Positions 1 to 8,100 of a DNA stretch of 40,743 nt are shown here, piece after piece. Below the pieces are notes generated by a model. It ran no database searches and was not told the DNA's origin. It was given only the letters and a program-made list of their open reading frames with translations. Source of the DNA: Brasilonema sp. CT11 (GTDB lineage: Bacteria > Cyanobacteriota > Cyanobacteriia > Cyanobacteriales > Nostocaceae); contig NZ_JABXYX010000068.1 in assembly GCF_017982655.1 (NCBI RefSeq), positions 1 to 40,743 on the forward strand, given 5' to 3'. A program made the position numbers and the translations under genes. The stretch's first letter is position 1, and every line of letters starts with the position of its first letter.

Positions 1-553
1 CCGCAGCTTTGCGCATCAACTCCAATTCTGATTGACTTTTCATTAATCTCATGCTGTGCAGAATTGGACCAGTATCTTCAATTGCAATTGGTCCTGTACC
101 GCGTTTGGGATAAGTACGCATTAAACGCTGCCAAAGATTAAGGATTGTGTCGTTGAAAGTGCGATCGCCTCCGAGATGGTAGTATATGCGATCAGACTTT
201 ATCAAATACTGTGGCAACTTTTCATCGAGTTCGGCGATCGGGTAAGCCTCGTCTGCACCATACACTTGTTTTGCGGCTTCTACCCCACAGCGATAACCAC
301 TCCAGACTTCCCTTTCCCTATCTTTAGGTTGGACAAACAACACAAACCGATGTTCTGGGTGTGATGGTGCTAAAACTGCTACTGCTTGCGGTTCATTAAA
401 CCCAGTCAGATAGTAAAAGTCGCTGTCTTGGCGAAAAGTGTATTCAACATCGTTGTGCATCACCGCTGTTGGCGCGCTACGAAAGATTGCAGTTCCATTC
501 CCAATTTTTGACATCAATTGCTCACGGCGCTGCTGATATTCTGCCTGCATCAT
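1..553 (-). CDS. pepP: Xaa-Pro aminopeptidase (aminopeptidase P), 5' part only
   Basis: Reading right to left from ATG at 553 (a second ATG follows at 550) gives an open frame that runs off the left edge, about 184 codons. The N-terminus (MMQAEYQQRREQLMSKIG) and the later stretches HNDVEYTFRQDSDFYYLTGF and FVQPKDREREVWSGYR are typical of the AMP_N domain that precedes the M24 metallopeptidase domain in aminopeptidase P. The enzyme removes an N-terminal residue preceding proline and uses two metal ions. The catalytic C-terminal domain lies outside the window, so metal ligands cannot be checked. The gene diverges from the island starting at 978. The family assignment is firm; the choice between the two adjacent ATGs is open. 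Confidence 0.88.
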   Translation of the reverse strand, partial: MMQAEYQQRREQLMSKIGNGTAIFRSAPTAVMHNDVEYTFRQDSDFYYLTGFNEPQAVAVLAPSHPEHRFVLFVQPKDREREVWSGYRCGVEAAKQVYGADEAYPIAELDEKLPQYLIKSDRIYYHLGGDRTFNDTILNLWQRLMRTYPKRGTGPIAIEDTGPILHSMRLMKSQSELELMRKAA

Positions 554-807
554 TCTAATGGTGTTTCTTAATTAATTTTTGTTTCAAAAGTACTCAAAAC
601 TATAAGTTTCTTTAGTTAGTTTGTACTTACTCTCATCCAGACCTATTATAGACTCTTTGATAAGTTTTTTGTAGTTTTTATACTTCAGATATGCTACTAT
701 GTTGTTTGATACATTGATAAACATATAGTAAAAAATCATACCATTTACTGATAGAGTGGTTGCTACAGTATTGTTACTCTAGAATAAGATATACCTTGTA
801 TTAAGTT

Positions 808-842
808 GTACAAAACTGTTTGTTGTTAAGTATGTTTTGTAC
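808..842. promoter_or_regulatory. Inverted repeat upstream of the cyclase operon
   Basis: GTACAAAAC at 808-816 is mirrored exactly by GTTTTGTAC at 834-842, with 17 nt between. No T-run follows and no gene ends nearby on the plus strand, so a DNA-binding or leader-structure role is more likely than termination. Function is inferred from position only. Confidence 0.35.
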
Positions 843-862
843 GAGCAAATATTGCGCTTTTG

Positions 863-886
863 AACTCAAGGTTAGTATCTTGAGTT
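863..886. promoter_or_regulatory. Operator-like palindrome before the cyclase operon
   Basis: AACTCAAG at 863-870 and CTTGAGTT at 879-886 form a perfect 8-bp dyad with an 8-nt spacer, about 90 nt before the start at 978. Size and symmetry fit a dimeric repressor site or a short hairpin in the leader. No binding protein can be named. Confidence 0.35.
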
Positions 887-977
887 AGTGTTGCTGTTGC
901 CCAAATCAAAAAAGCTCAGTTTCTAACCGTGCAAAGTATAGCTTCAAACAAGTTCCTCACTCAAGCGATAGATAAGA

Positions 978-1520
978 ATGGCTAAATTTCCCATCATCGA
1001 ATACGATCAACTCAGTGATCCCTACGTCAAAGCAATATATGAAGAGATTCAGGTTGAACTTGGATTTGGCATAGTGCCAAATTTATTTAAATCAATGGCG
1101 ATCAATCCTGGGGTATTGGAAGCGAATTGGAAGAAATTTCGCGGCACTATCCTCAAAGGAGATGTTCCACGCACACTCAAGGAAATGCTAGGAATTGCTA
1201 TTTCCCAGGCTAATGGTAGTCCTTATGCGCTGAACGTGCATTTGCATGGATTATCATCATTAGGCATGAGCGAGGAAGTTTTAAGAACCCTAGTTTCAGA
1301 TTTTGCAGCCTGTCCGCTTCCTGAGCGTGAAAAAGCAGTGATCAGCTTTGGTTTGAAAGCCGCGACTGAACCGCACGCACTTACGACTAAAGATTATCAA
1401 CACCTTTATGACTTGGGTTTAGACAATTCTGAAATATTTGAGATTGTCGCCACAGCAGATTTATTTACAAGTGTTAATAAATATACGGATTCAATTTCAC
1501 TAGAAATTGATACATTATGA
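978..1520 (+). CDS. AhpD-fold (carboxymuconolactone decarboxylase-like) protein lacking the CxxC
   Basis: A 180-aa protein of the alkylhydroperoxidase D/carboxymuconolactone decarboxylase fold. Around the active site it reads KEMLGIAISQANGSPYALNV. The spacing E69-x11-S81-x2-A84-x3-H88 matches AhpD's Glu-x11-Cys-x2-Cys-x3-His exactly, but both redox cysteines are replaced by Ser and Ala. Peroxidase chemistry of the AhpD type is therefore not expected, while Glu and His remain. Its last four bases (ATGA, 1517-1520) overlap the start of the nucleotide cyclase, implying translational coupling and a shared function. A sensor or regulatory partner for the cyclase is a reasonable inference; a different catalytic use of Glu/His cannot be excluded. 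The start ATG is followed by a typical family N-terminus. Confidence 0.8.
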   Translation: MAKFPIIEYDQLSDPYVKAIYEEIQVELGFGIVPNLFKSMAINPGVLEANWKKFRGTILKGDVPRTLKEMLGIAISQANGSPYALNVHLHGLSSLGMSEEVLRTLVSDFAACPLPEREKAVISFGLKAATEPHALTTKDYQHLYDLGLDNSEIFEIVATADLFTSVNKYTDSISLEIDTL

Positions 1521-2872
1521 CTTCTTCTCTCCCCGTCTCTATTGGTACTCGGCTAGAACAACAGGACTATCAGCAACTGTTGTTGCTTTCCCGTCGCTTG
1601 CTTGCTGAAGCTCAAGCGCTTTCCAGTCGGATCGCAGCTGTTAATGAAATTGCGATCACCATCAATCGTTCGCTGAAGCTGGATGAGATTTTGCGAGTTG
1701 TTAGTAAACAAGCAAAATGGTTGTTAGACTTTGAGCATTGTAGTGTTTGCCTGAGCGATACTAATGATTATTGGCGTATCGTGAAGCTGTTCGGTCCTAC
1801 TGTCGAAGTCAAGTTTTCTGATACAACAGAAATGGGTGTCGTTGGCATTAGTCTGGAAACAGGTCAAGCCCGACTCATTCATGAAAACCCTACAAGGGGT
1901 TTTCTTAGCCAGTACCAATCGCAGATCATCATTCCATTAGAATGTGATAATCGCGTGCTTGGTACAATCAACTTTGCCGCCTCAGCAGCAAGAAGTTACA
2001 CTCAAGAAGATTTACGCATTGGCTATTTAGTAGCAGTGCAATTATCTGCAGCCATTCGTAATGCTGAACGCTTTGAGGAATTAAACCGGCTGTATCTTGA
2101 ATTAGATAAAGAAAAACGCAAGACAGATGAATTGCTTTTAAATATACTACCAATAGATATTGCCTCTGAGCTGAAGCAGACTGGCGCTGTTAAACCAGTC
2201 TATTATGAATCTGCTTCTGTTCTGTTTACAGACTTTAAGAATTTTACTAAGTTAGCAGAACAGTTGACTCCACAAGAATTGGTTGATGAACTAGATTATT
2301 GTTTTTCTTGTTTTGATCAGTTCACTGAAGCACATGGCTTAGAAAAATTGAAAACAATTGGTGACAGTTATATGTGTGTTGGGGGAATTCCAAACCACAA
2401 CAAAACTCATGCAATTGATGCTGTGCTAGCTGCTATTAATATTCGCACTTTTATGGAATGGCGTAAAAAAGAGAAGGCATTTTTAAATCAACCATATTGG
2501 GATATTCGTATTGGTATTCATTCAGGACCATTATTAGCAGGTGTGATTGGACACAAGAAGTTCGCTTACGATGTCTGGGGTGACACTGTTAACACCGCTT
2601 CTAGAATGGAATCATCTGGTCTGACTGGAAGTATTAATATTTCTGCCTCCACTTTTGAGTTAATTAAAGATTTTTTTCTAGTTGAAGAGCGAGGAAAAGT
2701 TAAAGCTAAAAATAAAGGTGAAATTGATATGTATATTGTTAAAGGTATTAAAGATAGTTTAGCTATAGATCCAACAGGTTTATTACCAAATAATGAATTT
2801 AATGAACTATATTTTACTATCCAATCAGATACAGATACATTAATTGAGGAGAGCCTTATTGATCAGGAGTGA
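1517..2872 (+). CDS. GAF domain-class III adenylate/guanylate cyclase
   Basis: A 451-aa soluble signalling enzyme that should make a 3',5'-cyclic nucleotide. Residues about 40-185 form a GAF sensor domain, about 185-215 a helical linker, and about 225-410 a class III cyclase domain. Metal-binding aspartates are D239 (VLFTDF) and D283 (TIGDSY). The transition-state Asn and Arg are N359 and R363 (GDTVNTASRME). The purine-selecting pair is K279 and D352, as in adenylate cyclases rather than the Glu/Cys pair of guanylate cyclases. The frame overlaps the upstream AhpD-like gene by 4 nt and ends 3 nt before the DUF4231 gene, so the three are one translational unit. ATP is the likely substrate by residue pattern, but cyclases of Pycsar systems show that pyrimidine products must be considered. 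Confidence 0.92.
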   Translation: MTSSLPVSIGTRLEQQDYQQLLLLSRRLLAEAQALSSRIAAVNEIAITINRSLKLDEILRVVSKQAKWLLDFEHCSVCLSDTNDYWRIVKLFGPTVEVKFSDTTEMGVVGISLETGQARLIHENPTRGFLSQYQSQIIIPLECDNRVLGTINFAASAARSYTQEDLRIGYLVAVQLSAAIRNAERFEELNRLYLELDKEKRKTDELLLNILPIDIASELKQTGAVKPVYYESASVLFTDFKNFTKLAEQLTPQELVDELDYCFSCFDQFTEAHGLEKLKTIGDSYMCVGGIPNHNKTHAIDAVLAAINIRTFMEWRKKEKAFLNQPYWDIRIGIHSGPLLAGVIGHKKFAYDVWGDTVNTASRMESSGLTGSINISASTFELIKDFFLVEERGKVKAKNKGEIDMYIVKGIKDSLAIDPTGLLPNNEFNELYFTIQSDTDTLIEESLIDQE

Positions 2873-2875
2873 AAA

Positions 2876-3490
2876 ATGTCATCTCAGGATTTAAACCGTA
2901 AAGTCTCGAAACAAAGCTTGGAAAAACTCATCGAAACACTCGAACTGTCTGATTTACAAAAGCAGTTTCTGCGTTCTCGCTGGCTGGAACAAGTATCATG
3001 GACGGCAGAGCGGGCTAAGCAGTCTCGTAACTGGTATTACAGACTGCGACTAACAGCAATCATAGGTGGTATTATCGTTCCTATATTAGTGAGTTTAAAT
3101 ATTAACGACAAAAACCTTGCTTCATCTGTTCGCTGGGGCACGATCGCTCTGAGTGGAGTCGTTGCCATCAGTTCTGCTGTGGAAGAGTTTTTTCACTATG
3201 GGGAACGCTGGCGGCATTATCGGCATACGGCTGAATCTCTGAAAACTCAGGGGTGGCAATTCTCCCAATTGAGTGGAGTCTACAGTAGTTACAACACTCA
3301 TCAAGAAGCTTTTTCTAATTTTGCAACTCAGGTTGAAGATATCCTCCAGCGTGATGTTAATGTCTATGTTACCGAAGTTGTGCAAAACAAGGAAAAGCAA
3401 AAAGAAGATACTCAGCAGGCGTCCATTAAACAAATCATTCCTCAATCACCCACAGATAACAAGGCTCAGGAGAACAAGATTTCAGAGTAA
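2876..3490 (+). CDS. DUF4231 / SLATT-like two-transmembrane protein
   Basis: A 204-aa membrane protein beginning 3 nt after the cyclase stop, with AGGAG just upstream of its ATG. It has an N-terminal helical part with the RSRWLEQV...RAKQSRNWYYRLRL pattern, two close hydrophobic helices (about 58-76 and 85-104), and a conserved aromatic/charged helix after them (FHYGERWRHYRHTAESLK, about 106-123). A polar, probably disordered tail follows. This is the DUF4231 pattern, which belongs to the SLATT group (SMODS- and SLOG-associating two-TM effectors). SLATT proteins are predicted pore-forming effectors of nucleotide-activated conflict systems. Here the only second-messenger enzyme nearby is the coupled cyclase. 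Membrane placement is seen directly; the effector role is inferred. Confidence 0.82.
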   Translation: MSSQDLNRKVSKQSLEKLIETLELSDLQKQFLRSRWLEQVSWTAERAKQSRNWYYRLRLTAIIGGIIVPILVSLNINDKNLASSVRWGTIALSGVVAISSAVEEFFHYGERWRHYRHTAESLKTQGWQFSQLSGVYSSYNTHQEAFSNFATQVEDILQRDVNVYVTEVVQNKEKQKEDTQQASIKQIIPQSPTDNKAQENKISE

Positions 3491-3507
3491 AATTTTTGAG
3501 ATTCTCA

Positions 3508-3600
3508 GGACTTACGTCGCAATAACGCAGTTGCACCCGTTGCGACGTAAGGAAGCAATCTCACAATCTTGTTCTTTCGTAACTCGTGCGTAAGTTTTAA
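3508..3600. repeat. Palindromic intergenic repeat (small MITE-like)
   Basis: CTTACGTCGCAA at 3511-3522 pairs exactly with TTGCGACGTAAG at 3540-3551 around a 17-nt loop. The outer ends GGACTTACG (3508) and CGTAAGTTTT (about 3590) are also inversely related, as in short interspersed cyanobacterial repeats. It lies between the cyclase/DUF4231 unit and the TIR/nSTAND unit and could terminate or attenuate transcription, but no clear T-run follows the inner stem. Confidence 0.5.
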
Positions 3601-3738
3601 TTCTATTGGGTTGGCAGTACTGTTAATTTACAGCTATTTTCTGTAAAGTGGGCATTGTTTAGTGTAGAGATGTTGTATGCACTTTAATTACAGCCGTGTA
3701 TTGCATGCAGCCGAGAAGCACTATAAGTCGAAAAAGTG

Positions 3739-5199
3739 ATGGGTTTTGAAGATGACATTTTTATCAGCTACGCCCACATTGATAACCAGCCGCTGAGTGA
3801 AGGGCAGGAAGGATGGATTTCGGATTTTCATCGCGCGTTGGAAATCCGTTTGGCACAACTACGGGGAGAAAAACCTAAAATTTGGCGAGATTTAAAACTG
3901 CAAGGTAATGATCACTTTGGCGATACGATTGTAGAACGATTGCCCAAGGTGGTGTTGCTGCTTTCTGTACTCTCACCTCGGTATGTGAGGTCAAACTGGT
4001 GTATCAAGGAATTGCAGAAATTTTGTGAGGCTGCTGCGATGACTGGTGGCGTTCGTCTTGCTGAGAAATCACGGATTTTTAAAGTCATCAAAACCCCAAT
4101 TGCTCGAAATGAACACCCCCCGGAAGTCCAAGAACTTCTGGGGTATGAGTTTTATCAGTTGGATCACTCTGGGCGTCCAATAGAATTTAGTAAGATATTT
4201 GGTGTTGAAGCTGAACGCAATTATTGGACGAAAATCAACGATTTGGCTTATGACATTAAACAAATGCTAGATAGTTTTTCCAGTCATGATCACAACAGTG
4301 CTGTTGAACCAACTCCTGTTGCATCTACTGGAACCAGTATTTATTTAGCAGAAACGACTTTTGATCTTATAGAAGAACGAAACAAAGTTAAGCGAGAGTT
4401 GCAGCAACGGGGTTATGTTGTTTTGCCAGAACAATCTTTCTCTTCTTACTATCCTGATTTTGAACAGGTTGTTTGTGAAAATTTGCAACGCTGCAAACTT
4501 TCGATTCATTTGATTGGTGCTAATTATGGTATGGTGCCAGAAGGAGCAGATAAGTCAGTTGTTGTTTTACAAAATGAACTGGCAGTTAAGCACAGTCAAA
4601 AGTCTCCGGAATTTTTGCGTTTAGTTTGGATGCCAGTGGGATTACAAGCACAAGAACCCCGCCAGGAAGAACTGATTCAATCTCTGCAAAGTGAGCCTAA
4701 CCTGCTACAGACAAGCTTGGAAGAACTCAAGACTATTATTAAAGATAAACTTAATTCTAAGCCGCAGCCACCAAAAGAGGTTATTGCAGAAGACGGACCA
4801 TTACGAGTTTACTTGATTTGTGACCAGCGCGACTTAGAGGCGATCGCCCCCTTAGATGACTATCTCTACAACCAAGGATTTGAAGTCATATTGCCCTTGT
4901 TTGAAGGAGATGAAGCCCAGGTGCGTCAGTATCATCAAGAGCAATTGCAGGTGTGTGATGTGGCGATTATCTACTGCGGTAATGTTTCTGAATCATGGGT
5001 GCAGATCAAATTGGGAGATTTACGAAAAATTTACGGTTATGGTCGCTCAAAACCCATGCTAGCCAAAGGAATTTACATGGGTGAACCGCATACGCCACAA
5101 AAGCAACGGTGGTGTCGCACTCGTGAATCACAGTTAATCACAAATGTCAATGAATTAGAATTATTCGTAGCCCAACTCATTCCTGGAAGGCAACGGTGA
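3739..5199 (+). CDS. TIR domain-DUF4062-like-TIR-like signalling protein
   Basis: About 486 aa, read from the ATG at 3739; an adjacent GTG at 3736 is in frame. Residues 4-110 are a TIR domain: FISYAHID opens it and the helix with WCIKELQKF supplies a Glu at about residue 91 in the position of the catalytic Glu of TIR NAD hydrolases. Residues about 198-300 resemble DUF4062 (SIYLAETTFDLIEERNKVKR, then HLIGANYG). Residues about 355-480 form a second TIR-like sandwich (VYLICDQRDLEAI, then CDVAIIYCG) without an obvious catalytic Glu. Its stop TGA overlaps the ATG of the nSTAND gene by one base, so the two are translationally coupled. NADase activity is plausible but not shown; scaffold function is the alternative. 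Confidence 0.85.
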   Translation: MGFEDDIFISYAHIDNQPLSEGQEGWISDFHRALEIRLAQLRGEKPKIWRDLKLQGNDHFGDTIVERLPKVVLLLSVLSPRYVRSNWCIKELQKFCEAAAMTGGVRLAEKSRIFKVIKTPIARNEHPPEVQELLGYEFYQLDHSGRPIEFSKIFGVEAERNYWTKINDLAYDIKQMLDSFSSHDHNSAVEPTPVASTGTSIYLAETTFDLIEERNKVKRELQQRGYVVLPEQSFSSYYPDFEQVVCENLQRCKLSIHLIGANYGMVPEGADKSVVVLQNELAVKHSQKSPEFLRLVWMPVGLQAQEPRQEELIQSLQSEPNLLQTSLEELKTIIKDKLNSKPQPPKEVIAEDGPLRVYLICDQRDLEAIAPLDDYLYNQGFEVILPLFEGDEAQVRQYHQEQLQVCDVAIIYCGNVSESWVQIKLGDLRKIYGYGRSKPMLAKGIYMGEPHTPQKQRWCRTRESQLITNVNELELFVAQLIPGRQR

Positions 5200-8100
5200 T
5201 GCTGGAAACTCAAACTCGCCTGAATCCTTTTCCGGGATTGCGACCTTTTGAAGCGCATGAAAACTATTTGTTTTTTGGGCGCGAAGGGCAAACGGATGAG
5301 TTACTGCGCAGGCTGCGGCGTCATCGGTTTTTAGCGGTTGTCGGTACTTCGGGAAGTGGAAAATCTTCGCTGGTGAGAGCGGGGTTACTTCCGGCGCTGT
5401 TGGGTGGATTCATGACACAGGCTGGCTCAAGTTGGCGGGTGGCGGTGATGCGTCCGGGAAATGACCCCATCGCGAACTTGGCGCAGGCGCTGAATCATCC
5501 AGATGTTTTTGGTTTAGAGACAGAAGATGCCCCAATTCAAACAATTATTACTGAAACAGTCTTACGACGCGGTGCTTTAGGACTAATTGAAGTTGTCCAG
5601 CAGGCGAGAAAACCCAGTGATGAAAACTTGCTGGTTGTGGTTGACCAATTTGAGGAATTGTTTCGATTCAAGCAAAACTCTCCTAGGAAAAATTCTGGCG
5701 AGGAAGCTGCCGCATTTGTTAAGCTGCTCTTGGAAGCAACTCAGCAGCAAGAGTTGCCAATTTATGTTGTGCTGACAATGCGCTCGGATTTTTTGGGCGA
5801 TTGTGCGCAATTCCGGGATTTACCGGAAATGATGAATGACAGTCAGTACTTGATTCCACGCTTAACCCGCGATCAACTGCGAGCAGCAATTACAGGTCCG
5901 GTTGGCGTTGGTGAAGAGGAAATCACACCACGCTTAGTAAATCGGCTGATTAATGATGTGGGCGATAACCCAGACCAGTTGCCGATTTTGCAACACGCGC
6001 TGATGCGGACTTGGAATTTCCACAAACTTGGAGAACCAATTGATCTGCAACATTATGAGGCGATTGGTGGGATGGATAAAGCGCTGTCCCAACATGCGGA
6101 CGAAATTTATAACCAATTACCAGATGAGCGCTGCCAAAAAATTGCGGAAAAACTATTTAAATGTCTGACAGAGAAAGGTTCCGATAGTCGCGGGATTCGC
6201 CGCCCGACAAAACTGAGTGAAGTTTGTGCAGTTGCGGAAGCAACCGAAGCAGCAGTTATCGATATTGTAGAGCAGTTCCGCGCTCCTGGTTGTTCATTTC
6301 TCATGCCGCCTGTGGGTGTGAGGTTGGATGAAAATTTGGTACTGGATATTTCCCATGAAAGTTTGATGCGGGTTTGGCAGAAGTTAAAAGACTGGGTGGA
6401 AGAAGAAGCTCAATCCGCTCGGATTTATCGCCGTTTGGCGGAAACCTCAGCACTCTACCAGGAAAAGCAAGCCGGACTCTGGCGCGATCCGGAACTCACG
6501 ATTGCTTTGAATTGGCGAGAACGCAATAAACCTAATTCAGCTTGGGCTGGGCGTTATAACTCGCAGTTTGAACTGGCAATGCAGTTTTTAGATGAGAGTG
6601 CTAGAGCTCGTGATGCTGAGGAGGCTGAGAAAGAGCGACAACAGAAGGAGGACATTAAACGCCAGCAAGCGGAGAAGACTCGTAGGTATGTTACGTTCGC
6701 TTTGATAGGTAGTTTTCTTGTTGCAAGTGGACTGGGGGGAATGGCTTTCTTTCTGTACCGCGAAGCTCAACAAAATGAGATCAAAGGCTTAATAGAAAAA
6801 TCAGAGTTGCTTTTCTCATCAGATCAAAAGCTTGATGCTTTGACGGAAGGTCTTAAAGCTGCGAGAAAACATCAGAAAGTGGCTTGGTTGGGAATAGCTG
6901 ATCCCCAAATTCAAGTAAAGAATGTAATAGCACTAAGGCAGGCAGTTTATGAGGTGAGGGAGCGCAACCGTTTAGAGGGACATAGTACTGCGGTCAGTGG
7001 CTTGAGTTTCAGTCCGGATGGTAAGATGATTGCTTCTGCTAGTACAGATAATACAGTGAAGTTATGGAGCGTTGATGGGCGGTTGCTCAAAACCCTCAAC
7101 GGTCATAGCGATCCGGTCTGGGGCGTCAGTTTCAGCCCCGACAGCAAGACACTTGCTTCCGCCAGTCATGACAAGACGGTGAAGCTGTGGAGTGTTGACG
7201 GGCAGTTACTCAAAACCCTCAATGGTCATAGCGCTGAGGTCTATGGCGTCAGTTTCAGCCCCGACGGCAAGACACTTGCTTCCGCAAGTTCGGACAAGAC
7301 GGTGAAGCTGTGGAGTGTTGACGGGCAGTTGCTCAAAACCCTCAACGGTCATAGCGATCCGGTCTGGGGCGTCAGTTTCAGCCCCGACGGCAAGACACTT
7401 GCTTCCGCCAGTTTGGACAAGACGGTACGGTTGTGGAATTTGCGAGGGCAATTGCTCAAAACCTTGAGTGGTCATAGCAATGGAGTCAATGGCGTGAGTT
7501 TCAGTCCTGACGGCAAGACACTTGCTTCCGCCAGTTTGGACAACACGGTACGGTTGTGGAACCTGCAAGGGCAATTGCTCAAAACCTTGAGTGGTCATAG
7601 CGCTGAGGTCTATGGCGTCAGTTTCAGTCCCGATGGCAAAACAATAGCTTCCGCAAGTTCGGACAAGACGGTACGGTTGTGGAACCTGCAAGGGCAATTG
7701 CTCAAAACCTTGAGTGGTCATAGTAATGAGGTCTATGGCGTCAGTTTCAGTCCTGATGGCAAGACAATAGCTTCCGCCAGTTTGGACAAGACAGTACGGT
7801 TGTGGAACCTGCAAGGGCAATTGCTCAAAACCTTTAGTCATAGTAATGAGGTCTGGGGCGTCAGTTTCAGTCCCGATGGCAAGACAATAGCTTCCGCCAG
7901 TTTGGACAACACGGTACGGTTGTGGAACCTGCAAGGGCAGTTGCTCAAAACCTTGAGTGGTCATAGCGCTGAGGTCTATGGCGTCAGTTTCAGTCCTGAT
8001 GGCAAGACAATAGCTTCCGCCAGTTTGGACAAGACAGTACGGTTGTGGAACCTGCAAGGGCAATTGCTCAAAACCTTGAGTGGTCATAGCGACTGGCTCT

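Larger units (their letters stand above)
554..977. other. AT-rich divergent intergenic region
   Basis: This 424-nt stretch separates the minus-strand peptidase gene from the plus-strand gene at 978. It has no credible coding frame. It must carry divergent promoters and holds two clear dyads (808-842 and 863-886), listed separately. No consensus sigma-70 promoter stands out. Confidence 0.6.

Noticed and set aside
978-3490. Calling this a proven Pycsar system
   Set aside because: The cyclase has adenylate-type residues K279/D352 and the effector lacks a visible cyclic-nucleotide-binding domain; only the architecture is similar, so it stays a candidate.
3273-3593. 106-codon plus-strand frame overlapping the DUF4231 gene end
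   Set aside because: Out-of-frame shadow of the DUF4231 gene extended through the palindromic repeat; Lys/Arg/Ser-rich without family features.
7206-8087. 293-codon open frame antisense to the WD40 repeats
   Set aside because: It is a mirror of the repeat array; its own repeats are just the WD40 codons read backwards, with no ribosome site or family.
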